The notes: generated from the letters alone by a model not told the origin. A DNA stretch of 64,000 nucleotides from Utricularia gibba (GCA_002189035.1 CM007991.1:4836001-4900000), one strand, 5' to 3'; shown: positions 30,729 through 43,200, counted from the first letter of the stretch. Made by a program: numbers and translations.

Positions 30729-31640
30729 CTAGATTTCCTTCTTCACTACCTCCATGAGGGTAGGATTAAGCCTTCTCTGAGGTTGTCTAACAGGTTTTGC
30801 TCCGTCTTCAAGATAAATCCTATGCATTGTGACAGAAGAGCTAATTCCGGTTATATCATCCAATGTCCAACCGATAGCCTTGCTGTTAGCTTTGAGAACG
30901 TCCATCAACTTCATCTCTTCTTCACAAGAAAGATCAGCACTAATGATCACCGGCTTCGAATTGTCACCAATAAATGCATACTTGAGATGTGAAGGCAAGG
31001 GTTTCAATTCTGGTGGTGCAACACTAGTCACCTCTCCAAGCTTCACCAAGTCTTTATCTTCAATGAAACATTCCAGAATTACATGCTCAGCTTCCTCCTC
31101 TTCGAGCTCAATGTCTTGTCTGAGGATTTCAAGAATATCATGCTGCTCTTCATCAAAAATTTCCTCCACAAGTTCATCGACGACATCAACTCCAGTCACA
31201 TGTGCAAAATCATCAAGGAACTTTTCAGCTTCATTGGTCTTAAAAATAGAAATATCGTTAGCATAATCGATAGTGTTTGCTTTTTTCCTACAATCAATTT
31301 GAGCATTTGCAGTAGCTCGGAAAGGGCGTCCCAGAATCAAAGTATTGTCATTTACCCTAGCTGGAGGCATTTTCACAACAACAAAATCGCAAGGGTAGCA
31401 GGTATTAGAAACTCGATCTAAAACATCTTCAGCAATACCCTCTGGAATGGCCACGGATCTGGTTGCAAGTTGTAATTTCAAGTTTTTTGGCCTGAGAGGT
31501 TCCATGTCTAGTGCTAAATAAACTTCATAAGGCATCATGTTGATTGAAGCGCCTTGATCTGCCATTGCCCTGCTGATAAATTTAGTTCCTACCTGAATAG
31601 GAACAAAAAATGTTCCAGGGTCTGAACATTTTTCCGGCAT
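30729..31640 (-). pseudogene. Gy2 protease
   Basis: A 303-codon open frame starts MPEKCSDPGTFFVPIQVG. The aspartic protease site reads ADQGASINMMP, with Gln where Leu or Thr is usual. It continues NTLILGRPFRATANAQIDC (the flap/second strand region), an acidic region (LEEEEAEHVILE), then ELKPLPSHLKYAFIG and AIGWTLDDITGISSS, which lead into the reverse transcriptase. It processes the Gag-Pol polyprotein. The frame is intact, but upstream and downstream stops (31641-31643 and about 30726) cut it from its neighbours. Confidence 0.85.
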
Positions 31641-31643
31641 TTG

Positions 31644-33190
31644 CTATGTCAGGTAGGCTGAGACTTGAGCACTGACTTTGATCACTTCTTTATCCTTGCT
31701 CTCTCTCTTAGAACTACATAGATCTTTCAGTACTTTCATCCCTTTCGGCACTTGCCTCAAATATTCTACAGCCTTCATGGTAGTCATAGAAAAATCTAAG
31801 GCTGTAATTATGGAGTTCTTCTCTTCTTGCCTTGCTCTAGCTTGTAATCTTCTAGGAAAAGGAGGCGTCTTCTTGATCTCAACAACACGTTCCCCTGCTG
31901 CTTTTCCTTGCTGTCTCGTAACCTCAGAATTAATTTCAGAACCTTCAAACATTTTATTATGACTTGCAGGGGCCTTTCGGTCAGGTAGTTGCTTGCCCCC
32001 TCGAAGTTCAATAGCAAAAATGTTTGCTTTCGGATTGGCATTTGGCTGAGATGGTAGTTTCCCTGAATTTTCTTTCAGTTCAGCGAGCTCTATAGCAAGT
32101 TGGCCAATTTGCCTCTCAAGACTCTTCGTCATCTTCTCTGATTCAGCATCTCTCTTTGCTTGTTTAGCATCACGTTTGGCCATATTTTCCAGCATCATCT
32201 TCATCATTTCTTCAATTGAAGGAGGTGGTTTAACACCCGAAGTGCTTGGCTGGTCGACTCTCTGATGTGGGGTTGATAAGGCCTTCTTTGATACCTATTC
32301 CCCTGCTAAACACTCTGTCCTTGCTGAAACGAAATTGGTGTGCTGCTTGCTGCTGCGATTGAGTGAATCCCAAGTGTTGTGGATTTTCAACGTTGGTACT
32401 TCTCCAATTGAAATTGGGATGACTCCTCATAGGCTCAAATCGTTGGTCATTCTTGGGCCTGAAATAATCAGCTCTGTTATTCATGTACCTCATTGCATTC
32501 ACTCCTTCAAGTGGTTCTTCCAGATTTCCTTTCATGGAGCAATGGTCAGGAGTATGCCCAGAATGCCACAGACTTCACAAGGCACAGATTTTGCATGAAC
32601 AAGAAATAATCCTTTCACCATATTTCTTCAATTCATCAATTCATCAATATCCTTGTCCTGCCTTGCTTCTTCATCTTCTCTTAACACTCCCATCTCATTC
32701 ACTTGTCGCTTGGCTCGAGATCGAAACAGAGAATGTCTTGAATGTCCAACCATTTCTTTAATCTTCTCCCAGCCTTCAGATGGGGTCAGAGTCCTCATAT
32801 TACTATGTGCAGCAGAATCCAATTTATCCCGTTGGGTAGCAGTCAATCCCTCCAAAAAACACTTCAACTGCTTCAATTTATCAAATCCATGATGTGGGCA
32901 GCTCGAAAGAAGACTTGTAAACCTGTCCCAATACTCATGTAAAGGCTCATCATAATCCTGAAAAATATTTTCAATTTTGCTTCGAATTTCATCAGCTCTA
33001 GAGGTTGCAAAAAATTGATTTAAGAATGCCTTCTTCATTTCCATCCAACTTCTAATACTTCAAGGTTCAAGTGTGTTGAACCAGGTCTTGGCATGTCCTT
33101 AAAGAGTGAATTAGAAGACTCTGAGTAGTAAATTGTCCTCAGTCATGTCCTTGGGTCGCAGCACAGCTCCAACAACAATTCAATCATCAA
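31644..33190 (-). pseudogene. Gy2 gag
   Basis: The N-terminal part near 33190-33050 is in frames broken by stops (RPKDMTEDNLLLRVF). The main core at 32628-33044 reads MEMKKAFLNQFFATSRADEI, EYWDRFTSLLSSCPHHGF and CFLEGLTATQRDKLDSA. A complete zinc knuckle (CEVCGILGHTPDHC) is at about 32549-32590. The C-terminal region (31644-32207) has an alpha-helical, Lys/Glu-rich stretch (AKRDAKQAKRDAESEK) and then IELRGGKQLPDRK and AVEYLRQVPKGMKVLKDLC before the protease. Stops at 32208-32229 and 32600-32627 interrupt it. Confidence 0.85.
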
Positions 33191-33663
33191 TATGCATGAT
33201 TCAGATCAAGAGCAAGTGGAATACTCTTTGAAAATACTCGGGTTGCTATAGAGGATTGACCAAAATGACTTGGATAGGCTGGGATGATGATGGTTGGACT
33301 ATCAAGATGGATGCTGAGTGGTGGTATCTTCATATTCAGGTTATTATGATTTTTTTTTAATCATTACTATCATTATTTTTATGAGTTTTGTTTTTAATAG
33401 CACACGGTTTCTTTGAGTGTTGCTGGTGGTAGGATGGGATATGACACTCTTAGCTTTTATGATGATTCACTTTTTCATTAATGAGACTTTGTAGCAATGT
33501 AATAGTAATGCAGCTTTTCCTTTATCACTTTGTGTCATTTTCATGTCAGAGTGATGTACTCGTTACTTGTGTTACACATCACTTGCTTCACATGACTCTC
33601 TAAAGAGTTCTATTTCCCTCTATTTAAATGGAAGTCTTGGCTTCAATTGAAGTGAGCAAGCAT
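33191..33663. other. Unassigned sequence between Gy2 and Harbinger HarbC
   Basis: No coding similarity is seen. It includes T-rich runs around 33346 and 33390. It probably contains the left part of HarbC, but no terminal repeat can be identified. Confidence 0.4.
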
Positions 33664-34962
33664 GATGAATCAATCATCATTGTCAACAAGCCACTCGTCA
33701 TCCTCCATAAAAGAAGATAGTGATGAGGAATTATCTTAGTTGCAGATGTCAATCCTTGCTAGTGGAAGGGAATTATTGTGGGTAACTACCATCAACAATA
33801 TCTGGTACGACAACCTGTCCATGATTGTTCAATATCGGGTTGGGCATTATTATTGTCAATGTTAAATGGGGCAGACATCAGAGCATACCAAGACTTACGC
33901 ATGAAGCCTTCAGTCTTTCTTAAATTTTGCAGCGTGTTAGTTGATGAGTACGGCTTGAAAAAGTAACGTCATGTTACTGTAGAAGAAGAAGTTGCTATAA
34001 TTTTTAAGATTGTTGGAACTCGAATGGTGAATCGAAGTTTACAGGAGTTTTTTCAATGTGGTGCAGACACTATTAGCACTTCACTACATAATGTTTTAAA
34101 AGCTTGTTGCCGAATGGCAGATACATGGATTAAGCCTACGAGGGATTATACACAGGTATCACCTTATATTAGAAACATAACTCAATATTATCCTTATTTT
34201 GAGGGCTGTGTTGGTGCAAACGATGGTACCCATATAAAAGCTTGTGTGCCTGCGAATGAAAGAGTTCGTTACATTGGACGAAAAGGTGTTCCTACACAAA
34301 ATATTCTAGCAGCATGTTATTTCAATTTATCATTCACTTTTGTTGCTGCTGGGTGTGAAGGTACTTGGAATGATAGAAGAATGTTGATGGAGTGTTTGCG
34401 AAATGTCGACGACAAATTTCCCAAACCGCTTCATGTTTGTTTGATTGTCTAATTTATTTTGTCTATAGATACATTTATCAATTATTTCTTTTTTAAATTT
34501 GAATATATGCAGGGAAGTATTATTTGGTTGACGCTGGCTTTGCCAATACTAATGGTTATATGGCTCCATATCCCCGTACACGATATCACCTCCCTGAATG
34601 GAAACGTGGCAAGGCATAGCTATAATAGACTAGAAGAGTTATTCAACCATAGGCATTCAGCATTACGTTCTATTATTGAAAGAGTATTCACAATTTGGAA
34701 AAAGCATTTTTGTATGGTCAATGACATGCCATGATATTTGAAATTATATCATCAAGTTCGATTAGTTGTAGAAACTGTGGCTATTCATAATTTTCTTCGC
34801 CAAGTTAGTGCCGAAGATGATGGATCTGAGTTGAGTGTCTATGAAGATCTTAATCCATTGCTTGCGGGTGATGATGATGATCCTATTGAAGACAATGCTA
34901 CTGAATTAGAAGAATCTGGTTCAATGATGACAATTAGAGGCAACATTCATGATCAACTCTAG
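33664..34962 (+). pseudogene. PIF/Harbinger transposase of a different lineage (HarbC)
   Basis: The reading begins MMNQSSLSTSHSSSSIKEDS, then after a stop and frame change RAYQDLRMKPSVFLKFCSVL. The long exon 34024-34452 is open: LQEFFQCGADTISTSLHNVL (helix-turn-helix-like), EGCVGANDGTHIKACVP with the first catalytic Asp, RYIGRKGVPTQNILAAC, and CEGTWNDRRML with the second Asp. A probable intron ends at about 34511 (TATGCAG). The next exon reads KYYLVDAGFANTNGYMAPYP with one frame change, then HRHSALRSIIERVFTIWKK with the catalytic Glu, a stop near 34735 and the tail VETVAIHNFLRQVSAED. It differs from HarbA and HarbB (NDGTHI against ALDRTYI, IIERVFTIWKK against VIERAWGMMKM) and carries no FCP1-like gene or ORF1 nearby. 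Confidence 0.87.
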
Positions 34963-35261
34963 AGAAATCATACTAGGATTATTTAGTTGAGCTTGGTTTG
35001 TGTTTTATTATATTGAGTTTTGTTATTTAATTATGTATGTTTATCTCATTATGAACTTTATTATTAATTACTATTTTTACTCTTCAAAAGTATTTTTTCC
35101 AAAACACTATCACATTTGAAAAATATTTCTCTATCTATTTTTGCAATTTTTCACGAATACATCATTTCTATTTCTAATTCTTCAAAAAATTTCTATTTCT
35201 ATTTTTTATTTTTCCAAAAGTAAAAACAACATTCAAAAATTTTCAAGAACACACCTATAGT
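34963..35261. other. AT-rich sequence after HarbC
   Basis: Repeated TTCTATTTCTATTTTT-type words and A/T runs; no gene. It may include the 3' end of the HarbC element. Confidence 0.4.
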
Positions 35262-35525
35262 GACCTTGTATCTGGACTCATTGTCTCATTCGCTACACTT
35301 GGGCACATGTACGTAATTCTTCCATTAGGGTACGGTGACAGGATCTCTTATCTTTACATTCGTCCAAGGAAGAGCATCATCGGGCTATTCATGTGCCTTC
35401 TTGCAAGAGAGTGTAAGGGAGGGTAGGCAATTTTTTACTCCTATAACCGAGTACCCTAGAAGATCAAAGAAGAATGGAGACGTGATGAATGTAGTTGGGC
35501 TGGATACCAATCCCAAGAATCCGTG
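35262..35525 (+). repeat. Athila-like LTR middle fragment
   Basis: It matches 3660-3925 of the Gy1 5' LTR (TGACCTTGTATCTGGACTCA, TCGTCCAAGGAAGAGCATC, TGCAAGAGAGTGTAAGGG, CTATAACCGAGTACC). Unlike the 3' LTR of Gy1, it includes the 70 bases before TGAGGG/TTAGGG, which proves that the family LTR extends further left. Both ends are truncated. Confidence 0.8.
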
Positions 35526-36689
35526 ATCCCACCATCCCCGCAAACTTTTAGCAGATTCACCTAGTAGGTAAATTTTATAAGTATTGTGATGGTAATTTTG
35601 CAAGTGCACATAAATCGTCGAAGTAATAAAATAAGATCTTATCCATAGAGATTTTTTATTGGAATTTTCTTTTCAAACAAAGACTTAAAAAGACTGAAAA
35701 TAAAAGAAAAATTTGGTTTTAAGACAATGAAGAAAAAGTGACCTTGGATATAAGATCCACCTTGCTCAAAACGCGTCCAAACTTGTGAGTGCAAACGTTG
35801 AGGATTGACCTGCTTGCACAAGTTTTGGGGTGATTTTAAAATAGTGCAACTCGTTATAGCACCTTCCCTTGTTTAGTGGGATTATAGAATCAACCATGCC
35901 ACCAGAGCCATTTCACCTTTTATGATAACCCATGTTTTCCACACACCCAAATCTAGCCCTTACACATCACACCTCATAGACAGATCAGAAAGAATGTGTC
36001 TAACCAACAATCTTCTCCTTAGGTGATTAGACAGATTAGATTCTCTCACACTCCCTTTGGGTTATGTGATATTAAAGAACACATTGGTAAAGAAAATGTT
36101 ACAAAAATAGAATCAAACCTCAAATTAAATGTTGAAAAATATAGTAAAAAGTTCACACACGCAGGACTTGCGAGAGCAACGCTTCACCCCAAGAGCTCAA
36201 ACACATGAGCTTGAGTCTAACATGAAAATAGACACACAAATAAAAAAAACACAAAGGAATAGTGGTCAAAAGACATCTCTAATGATTGAGAGAGTGAGGT
36301 ATTTATAGGAGAGCATATCTAAGTCTTCGTATTGGGCTTGCTTGATGGGCTTGGATAAGATTTTCTATCCAAATATTTTATTCTAATTTTCCAAGATCAT
36401 CTTCAAATTTTTATTTTATCAACGAATCTTGGATCAAATCTTTGTCATTTGACCGAGTCTTGGGCTAAGATTCGTGGCCCATCAAGTCCATAATTTGGTG
36501 AGTCTTGATTTCTCCTCAAGTTGATCCAAAAATACCCTAAAATCAACAAAATACAATTTCTCTCCAAAAAGATCAAAGTAGTGTGAAAGATGAAAAATTA
36601 ATTGAAAATAATGAGAAAGTGAAGTCTAAGATAAGTGAAAAAAACATTCAAGAGTAATGGAAAAACATTTTTTGAAACAACACAAAATC
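35526..36689. other. Unassigned noncoding sequence
   Basis: No protein similarity is found. A GCAAGTGCACATAAATCGTC segment with AATAAAATAAGATC and TATCCATAGAGATT resembles a widespread plant noncoding repeat type, but I cannot name it. Short open frames are not supported. Confidence 0.4.
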
Positions 36690-38336
36690 ACTTATCATAT
36701 TGTCATTGATTTTCTCAATGACTTGAAAGGGTTCGTCTCCTTCTGGTGGAAGCTTTGAATGTCTCTTGATTGGAAATGTACCCAAGCTCAATCTCTTAGC
36801 TATAGGATTACTTACTTTCTATTCTTGTTTGCCTTTGCTACATACTCCTTACTTTTGGTATCTAGTTGGTTTCAAACTTTTTCATGAAGTGCTCTGATGG
36901 CATTTGGTCTCTTAACACTGTCAAAGCTATGAAATTAATTAGATGACAATGGCAACAAGTCTATTGGAGCACGAAGATTAAATCCATACACAATGTCAAA
37001 AGGAGAGTAATGGGTAGAAAACTGTACCGCTCTACTGTATGCATACTCAATATGAGGCAAGCAACAATGTTTTCCATAACTTTCTTATATTTGATGGCAT
37101 ATGGAAATGCATCAATAAGTTCCACCCATTCTGTATGTTTTCTATTGAGGTTTCTTTGACACTTAACATGCTTCAAACTCTTGTGGTATGTATGGATCAC
37201 AAATTCGTTGTACCAAATATAATGTTTCTGAATTTCTAGTGGTCTTACCAATGAGTATAGCTCTGTAATTGTAAGTTGGGAAATTGAGCATGACTCCACC
37301 TGGCTTTTCATTGAAGTATTCAATGAGTCACCCTCCTTGCCTTAGATTTACAACTATTCTAACTCCAGAAGTATCACATTCAATTTCAAATATTTTAGAA
37401 AAATCAAGTAATGCAAATAAAAAAGCTTTGCTGAACTTATCCTTAATCTTCTGGAATGCAAGCTCTCGTGCTATTCCAACTCCAGAAGTATCACATTTTT
37501 CTTGATAACCTTATTCAATGGTGCAACGAGTATGCTGAAATCCTTAATAAAATGATGGTAGAATTTACCAATTCATTGAAACTACTTACTTCTCCAATTG
37601 TAATAGGAGTGGACCATTCCCTAATATCTTTTACCTTTTTCTCATCAACTGAAATTCCTGCATTACTCACAATGTAGCCAAGAAAAAAGATTTTATTTGT
37701 GCAAAAGTCACACTTCTTGATATTAGCATAGAGACACTCTTTTCCCAAGACAAGTAGCACATCACGTAAATGACATATATGTTCTTCCAATGTTTTACTA
37801 TACACAAGAATAGAAACAAAGTAAACAACAAAAAATTTATCAAGAAAGGGATGCAACACAGGATTCATCAATCTCATGAAAGTATTAGATGCATTAATCA
37901 ATCCAAGATGCATAACCAACCATTCATATAAACCAAACTTAGTTTTGAAAGCACCCTTCCATTCATCTCTCTTCCTTATCCTAATTTGATGATATCTACT
38001 ACACAAATCAATCTTAGAGAACATGCATGACTCACGTAATTCATTTAGCATATCATCAAGCCTAGGTATAGGATGGATGTACTTGACTGTTATTTGGTTG
38101 ACGACTCGACAATGTGCGCACATTCTTCATGTTTCATTAAATTGTGGCAACAATAACACTAGAAGAGAGCATGAATTATCACTTTCTCTCGGCACGAGTT
38201 CCTCTACTTGGCATTGAATCTCCTCAATTTCTTTTGGGTTGGCCATATAATCAGCACGATTTGGGATTTGAGAACCTGGAAAAAAGTCAATTTGATATAT
38301 GTTCCTTGGTATGGCAGAAATCATGATGACACACAT
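36690..38336 (-). pseudogene. Tekay/Del-like gypsy pol with deleted integrase core
   Basis: Reading leftward: VEELVPRE (linker before the polymerase), then [55 protein letters not shown] and [12 protein letters not shown], where the family has VVYFDDILIYS. Both catalytic aspartates are gone. Next come [18 protein letters not shown] and the RNase H tail (TELYSLVRPLEIQKHYIW, FVIHTYHKSLKHVK, HTEWVELIDAFPY). This joins near 37020 directly to an integrase C-terminal piece (THYSPFDIVYGFN, then KANKNRK and a WVHF segment), skipping the integrase zinc finger and catalytic domain. Stops are frequent. The right end is cut by the LTR at about 38345. Confidence 0.85.
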
Positions 38337-38344
38337 TTTCTTTG

Positions 38345-39573
38345 CACTTTATAATGCAAAACTATAATGTTTTACTATGGTTTAAGTTAGGTTTGTGTGG
38401 TTTTTCATGTTTTATGTTTTGTTTATGTTAATTTATGTTAATTACAAATGTTTAATTAAGTTCAGCAGGAGGATTAGCAGCAAAATCAGATTGAGAGATA
38501 TGTGGATCAAGTTAAAGGGCACAACATCCGAAGGGAGACAAAGAGCACTGTTCTGCCACCAAAAGGATGCAAGTTCAGGTCGATCAAAAAAGTGCAATGA
38601 AGTAAAGGAGGGGACATCTTTTTGGAGGAGAGAGAGACCCCAAGAGGGTGAGTAGTAGGAATCACACACAAAGAAGCTCCAACAACATGAACACCGACCA
38701 AAAAAGGGGAAGAAGGAGATTCTCATGAAGAAGACTTCCATCCTCAAGAACACCACCATAAACCAATTCAACGCTAATGTTTTGGGCCGTGAACAGTAGC
38801 AAACAGAAATTAGAAAAATCTTTTACTTTCTTTTCGTTTGCTGAATGTTTTTAGTTTCTATGACTGACTTCCTCACAATGTTTCTGTTACTTTGGCTATT
38901 TCATCTTAATGATATTATGTTCCATTTTCCAAGTATGAGTGGCTAGATCTTAGGGATGCCTTAAAGGTATAGCATTGTGATGTGGGGCTAGGGTTCATAA
39001 GAGATTTGATCAATCTATCTTAGCTTTCATTTCTATCATTCCATGGGTACACCTAAAGGGGGAAATAAATAGCTTTGCAACTCAAATGCTTGATTTAGAG
39101 GTAGACTAAAAAATCAAGGGGAGAATAATAGGTATTAGTCCTGGGTAGACATAGTAGAACCGGGTAGATTTTGCATGAGGGTAGACCTAATTGTGAAATT
39201 GGTGATGATATTGAGGATTATCTTAGCCGAAAACATAATAAATTATCTGGGTAGACTTAGATTGTTTAGAGTTGTGAGTATAGGAATATTGTCAATTGAA
39301 TTAAGGACCTTAGTACCACATCACCTGCATACCCATAAGGCATCTTACTGTTACTTTGTACTAGAAATCATATTGTTACTTTCAATGTTGAGACTTGATA
39401 TTGTTTGCTGAACTTGACTACTACTGTTAGTTTGAGCTTAGACTAAGAACAATGCTTATTCTGAATTCTGTATTTTCTAAAACACTTTGCAAGCACCAGC
39501 TCCTTGTGATCGACCTCGAAATCCACTATACAAGTTTTCTAAATTCGTATTTTGTGTAGATTAAGGCTTATCA
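38345..39573 (+). repeat. Athila-like LTR (second subfamily)
   Basis: The front (TTTATAATGCAAAACTATAA, TTAGGTTTGTGTGGTTTTTC) matches the start of the LTR at 23520-24588. The 3' end reads CAAGCACCAGCTCCTTGTG, ATCGACCTCG and ends GGCTTATCA at 39573, like the LTR ending at 59443. Neighbours differ on the two sides (Tekay-like pol left, Gy3 integrase right), so it did not simply insert into one element. Open frames inside (38395-38655, 38442-38771, 39175-39411) are not genes. Confidence 0.7.
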
Positions 39574-40470
39574 AATGAGGTTCCAATAGGACTCTTGTAT
39601 GCTGTTCGTATGGCCCAAAGTGCATCCTTCAACCTCATGCTCCAATCTTTCCTATTTGGATTAACAACTTTCTCTAGGATTTGTTTGATTTCCCTATTGG
39701 AGACTTCAGTTTGTCCGTTAGTTTGTGGATGGTATGCTGTAAAAGGCTTGAAAAAAACATTAAAATGTTTCAAAACACTTCTTAAGGCCTAGTTGTAAAA
39801 ATGGGTTCCCCTATCACTGATCATAGCATTAGAAGTTCCATATCACGTGAAGGTATTGTTGCACGAGAAGTTAATCATAGGCTTTGCATCATCAGTCCAT
39901 GTAGGGATTGCCTCAATCCAATTGGAAACATAATCAACCGCAACCAAAATATAATTCTAACCTGCTGATGTAGGAAATGGTCCAATAAAATCTATACTGC
40001 ATACATCAAATAACTCACATACTAGAATTCCTTATAGAGGCATTTCATTTCTATTTGATAAATTTCCCACCATTTTCCATGGTTCACAACCTTTGCCATA
40101 ATCATAACAATCTCTGAAAAAATGAGTCCAATAGAATCAACAATCTAGAATTTTTCTAGTTGTTCTATTTGGTTCATGATGACCACCAAAAGGTCCTGCA
40201 TGAAAAGAATCAATGATTTTTGTATCTCTTCCATAAATATGGATCATCCTATATATAGTATTTGGCATCACTCTTTAACTTGTTCCTCGTATGATAGTCT
40301 ATTCCAGGTGGCATCACCACTATTGAGACGAAGTTTGCAAGATCAGCAAACCAGGATTCGCGTATAGTAGTCCGAACTGAGAATAGTTGTTCATCCGGAA
40401 ACGTCTCAGTGATGATTCCATCTCCTTCACTTCCTTCAATTCTGCTAAGATGATCAGCCATAAGGTTCTT
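39574..40470 (-). pseudogene. Gy3 integrase
   Basis: The catalytic C-terminal end reads [34 protein letters not shown] and [14 protein letters not shown] at 39561-39773, including the Glu of the DDE triad in the [10 protein letters not shown] segment. The N-terminal linker [11 protein letters not shown] and FADLANFV lie at 40249-40461. The middle is interrupted by stops (DD region around 39850-40150, with fragments like the GPFP and NCVLVAV strands readable in other frames). It is truncated at the left by the LTR ending at 39573. Confidence 0.8.
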
Positions 40471-41825
40471 TCTTCTAGGCCTGTACTTTATCTTGACATC
40501 AAACTCTTAAACTAGAAGGACCCATTTGATAAGTCTTGGTTTGGAATCCTTTTTCTACATCAAGTGCTTCATCGTTGAATGATTAGTTTATACCACCACT
40601 TTGCTACCTAAAAGATAAGAATGAAATTTTTCCAAGGTTAAAATAACGACAAGAAATTCCCTTTCAGTGACGATATAATTTTTCTAGACTTCGTCCAAGG
40701 TTTTTGAAGCATAAGAGATAACATAGTGCTTCCCTTCAATTTTCTGTCCCAAAAAAGCACCCACACCATGATTACTTGCATCACATATGATCTCAAAATC
40801 ATACCTCCAATCAGGTGGTTCCATCACAGGTTCATTAGTAACAGCTTTTTTCAAAGAATTAAAAGTATGCTTACATGAATCATCAAAATTAAAGGCAATA
40901 TCATTATGCAAATGCCTACTAAGAGGCAAAATAATTTTCAAAAATTTTTTAATGAACCTTCTATAAAAACCAACATATGCTATAAAAACCAAAAATTTTT
41001 TCACATCAATAGGGTAAGGAAGTTCAGTCATAATCTCTATTTTCGCCTTATCTACTTCAATTCCCTTTTTCGAAATCACATGCCCTAAAACAATTCCATG
41101 ATCCACCATAAAATGACATTTTTCAGAATTCAAAACTCAGCTCTTTTCCACACATTTTTCAGAATCCAAATGATCTAAACATGACTCAGAATTTTCTCCA
41201 TCTACCGCAGTCATCCATATATATTTCAGTAAAATCCTCACCAAAATTGAAAAAAATACTAGTCATGCACCTCTGAAATGTGGTTGGGACATTACACAAC
41301 CCAAAAGGCGTTCTCCTATAAGCATAAGTTCCAATGGGCATGTGAAGGTTGTCTTATCTTGGTCCTACCCTAAAATAGGAACCTGATTATATCTAGAATA
41401 TTCATCCAAAAACGAATAAAACGATTTTCCTCCCAATTTTTCCAATATGTGATCAAAAAAGGCAAAGAATAATGATCTTTCTTTGTAACTTCATTTAATT
41501 TTCAGTAATCTATGTAAACACGCCATCCATTTTGCACATTTTGTGGAACAAGCTCGCCTTTCTCATTTTCCATCACAGTTATCTCAGACTTCTTTGGCAC
41601 AACATGATTGGGGTTCACCCACTCACTATCTGTGATAGAGTAAATAATCTCTGCATCATGAAGTTTAACAATTTCTTTTCTTACCACTTCCATCATATTT
41701 GGGTTGAGGCGTCTCTGAGGTTTACGAACTGGTTTGTCTCCATCCTCCATGAAAATTCTGTGCATGCATATCCCTTCAATGGCATCAAGCGTCCAACCTA
41801 TTGCCTTTTTGTTTCTGTTCAATCT
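40471..41825 (-). pseudogene. Gy3 reverse transcriptase and RNase H
   Basis: The start (41502-41822) reads AIGWTLDAIEGICMHRIFME, RRLNPNMMEVVRKEIVKLHD and WVNPNHVVPKKSEITVMEN. Around 41220 the catalytic EIYMDD motif is present in another frame. The second half (40684-41133) reads GIVLGHVISKKGIEVDKAK, YVGFYRRFIKKFLKI and FEIICDASNHGVGAFLGQK, with the RNase H Asp intact, then YVISYASKTLDEV. At least three frameshifts or stops occur between these blocks. Confidence 0.85.
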
Positions 41826-42570
41826 TGGTTTGAGCTCAGAACAGAGGAGATGATAATGGGGTTTCTAAGCTCTGCGTCAAGAAAAAATATATTTTAAATG
41901 ATTAGGCAATAGTTTCAATTCAGCTAACCTTTCTTCCTGAGTCTTGGCTTGCAGCACATTTAATTTCTAGAATTTTTCATCAACTTTCAGTTTCGCAAGT
42001 AGAGATTCTTCATGAGCCTCTTGTTTTTCTTGAATTTATTTCTCCAAGTGCTCCTCAATGAGTCCACTCATCACATCTACTGCAAAAATGCTCTCTAAAT
42101 CATTGGGATAATTCTTCACATTTTCAATTTCGAGTGTAATTCTATCTTCATCAAAAGAGAGCTCAATAGTCCCCACCATCACATTGATGATATCGTTTGA
42201 TGTACTCAAAAATGGTCTCTCCAAAATAATAGTAGTGACTTTAGATCCTTCAGTAGGTATGTTCACAACATAGAAATCGGCTTGGAACACCAAGTGCTCT
42301 ATTTTCACCAAAACATCCTCCACCAAGCAATTGGGAGAAATCACTCTCCTATCCTAGCTCAATTTGAACACCCAATACTTGAAAAGGTCCCAACCTAAGT
42401 GTCTCAAAAACAGAATTTGATTTGACACTTATAGAAGCTCCCAAGTCTGTCATAGCTCTCCTGATGCACAAATCTCTTATTTTGCATGGGATAAAAAAAG
42501 TACCTAGATCCTTGCATTTTTCGAGTAGTTTCCATGTGAGAAGTGCTGAGCAACTTTCACTTAATTTCAC
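41826..42570 (-). pseudogene. Gy3 protease
   Basis: The frame at 42349-42570 reads FFIPCKIRDLCIRRAM then TDLGASISV, the aspartic protease site. After a stop near 42346 the frame at 42036-42344 continues CLVEDVLVKIEHLVFQADFY and TIILERPFLSTSNDIINV. A broken acidic linker extends to 41826. Gy4 has the same blocks in one frame. Confidence 0.85.
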
Positions 42571-43200
42571 CTTACTTTTCTTTTTTTGGGTTTAGACATA
42601 CATAGCTGCTTTAAATATTTGACACTCTTTAGCACAAGATTAATATACTCCAAGAGAGTTAAATTTACTCTCCTGCAAATTCTATTGAAACAATCATAAT
42701 ACTCTTGCAAGTTTTCTCCTTCGCTCTGCATCATGGTAGTCAAAGCTCTCCTTCTGGCGAAGCTCCTCCTAGTGGTGCTCTCATGTGGCGATAGATGAAG
42801 GTGGAAGTCCATAGAGCCACTCCAAAGCTCGTTCAGTAAGACTGAAGGGAAATACTCAAAGTTTAACTGGATTCTCCGTAGCTCCCTTGGGGTGCATGGA
42901 TGCACAAGCCATGTGCAACTCACATAGATGATGGTTACGGTCGTCATTTTCCCTTCCAGCAAACTTTGGAAGTGTCTGGAATAAGTAAAGACGTAGCTCA
43001 TAGTCTTCTTCTCCATCAAAGATGATGCATAAGGGACGGTCTGAGTGATTTGCAATGATTTCCTCCTTGGTGGTCCGTAGTGCTGGTTCACGGTTAGCGG
43101 GAAGTAATACTAGAAAGTTTCCATGAGGTTGTTCTCCCTAAGTCTTAGGCACTATTGGTACTCTAACGGGTAAACGTGCTGCCATGATGTCTCCAGTGAT
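42571..43200 (-). pseudogene. Gy3 gag with internal deletion
   Basis: A 174-codon frame (42567-43091) reads LEGKMTTVTIIYVSCTWLVH in a shifted frame of the original, then returns to RRALTTMMQSEGENLQEYYD and CFNRICR. It jumps at about 42690 to VNLTLLEYINLVLKSVKYLK, which in Gy4 follows a long zinc-knuckle and Gln-rich gag C-terminus. About 1 kb is therefore deleted. The ATG region near 43180 corresponds to the DIMA segment of Gy1 gag. Confidence 0.8.

Larger units (their letters stand above)
29095..33190 (-). mobile_element. Gy2: Athila/Tat-like gypsy gag-pol, truncated
   Basis: From right to left on the - strand: gag, zinc knuckle, protease, reverse transcriptase, RNase H and the start of integrase. 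The left end is cut by copia LTR B and no LTR is found on either side. It is the best preserved pol of the window but still holds several stops and an altered RNase H residue. Confidence 0.85.
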
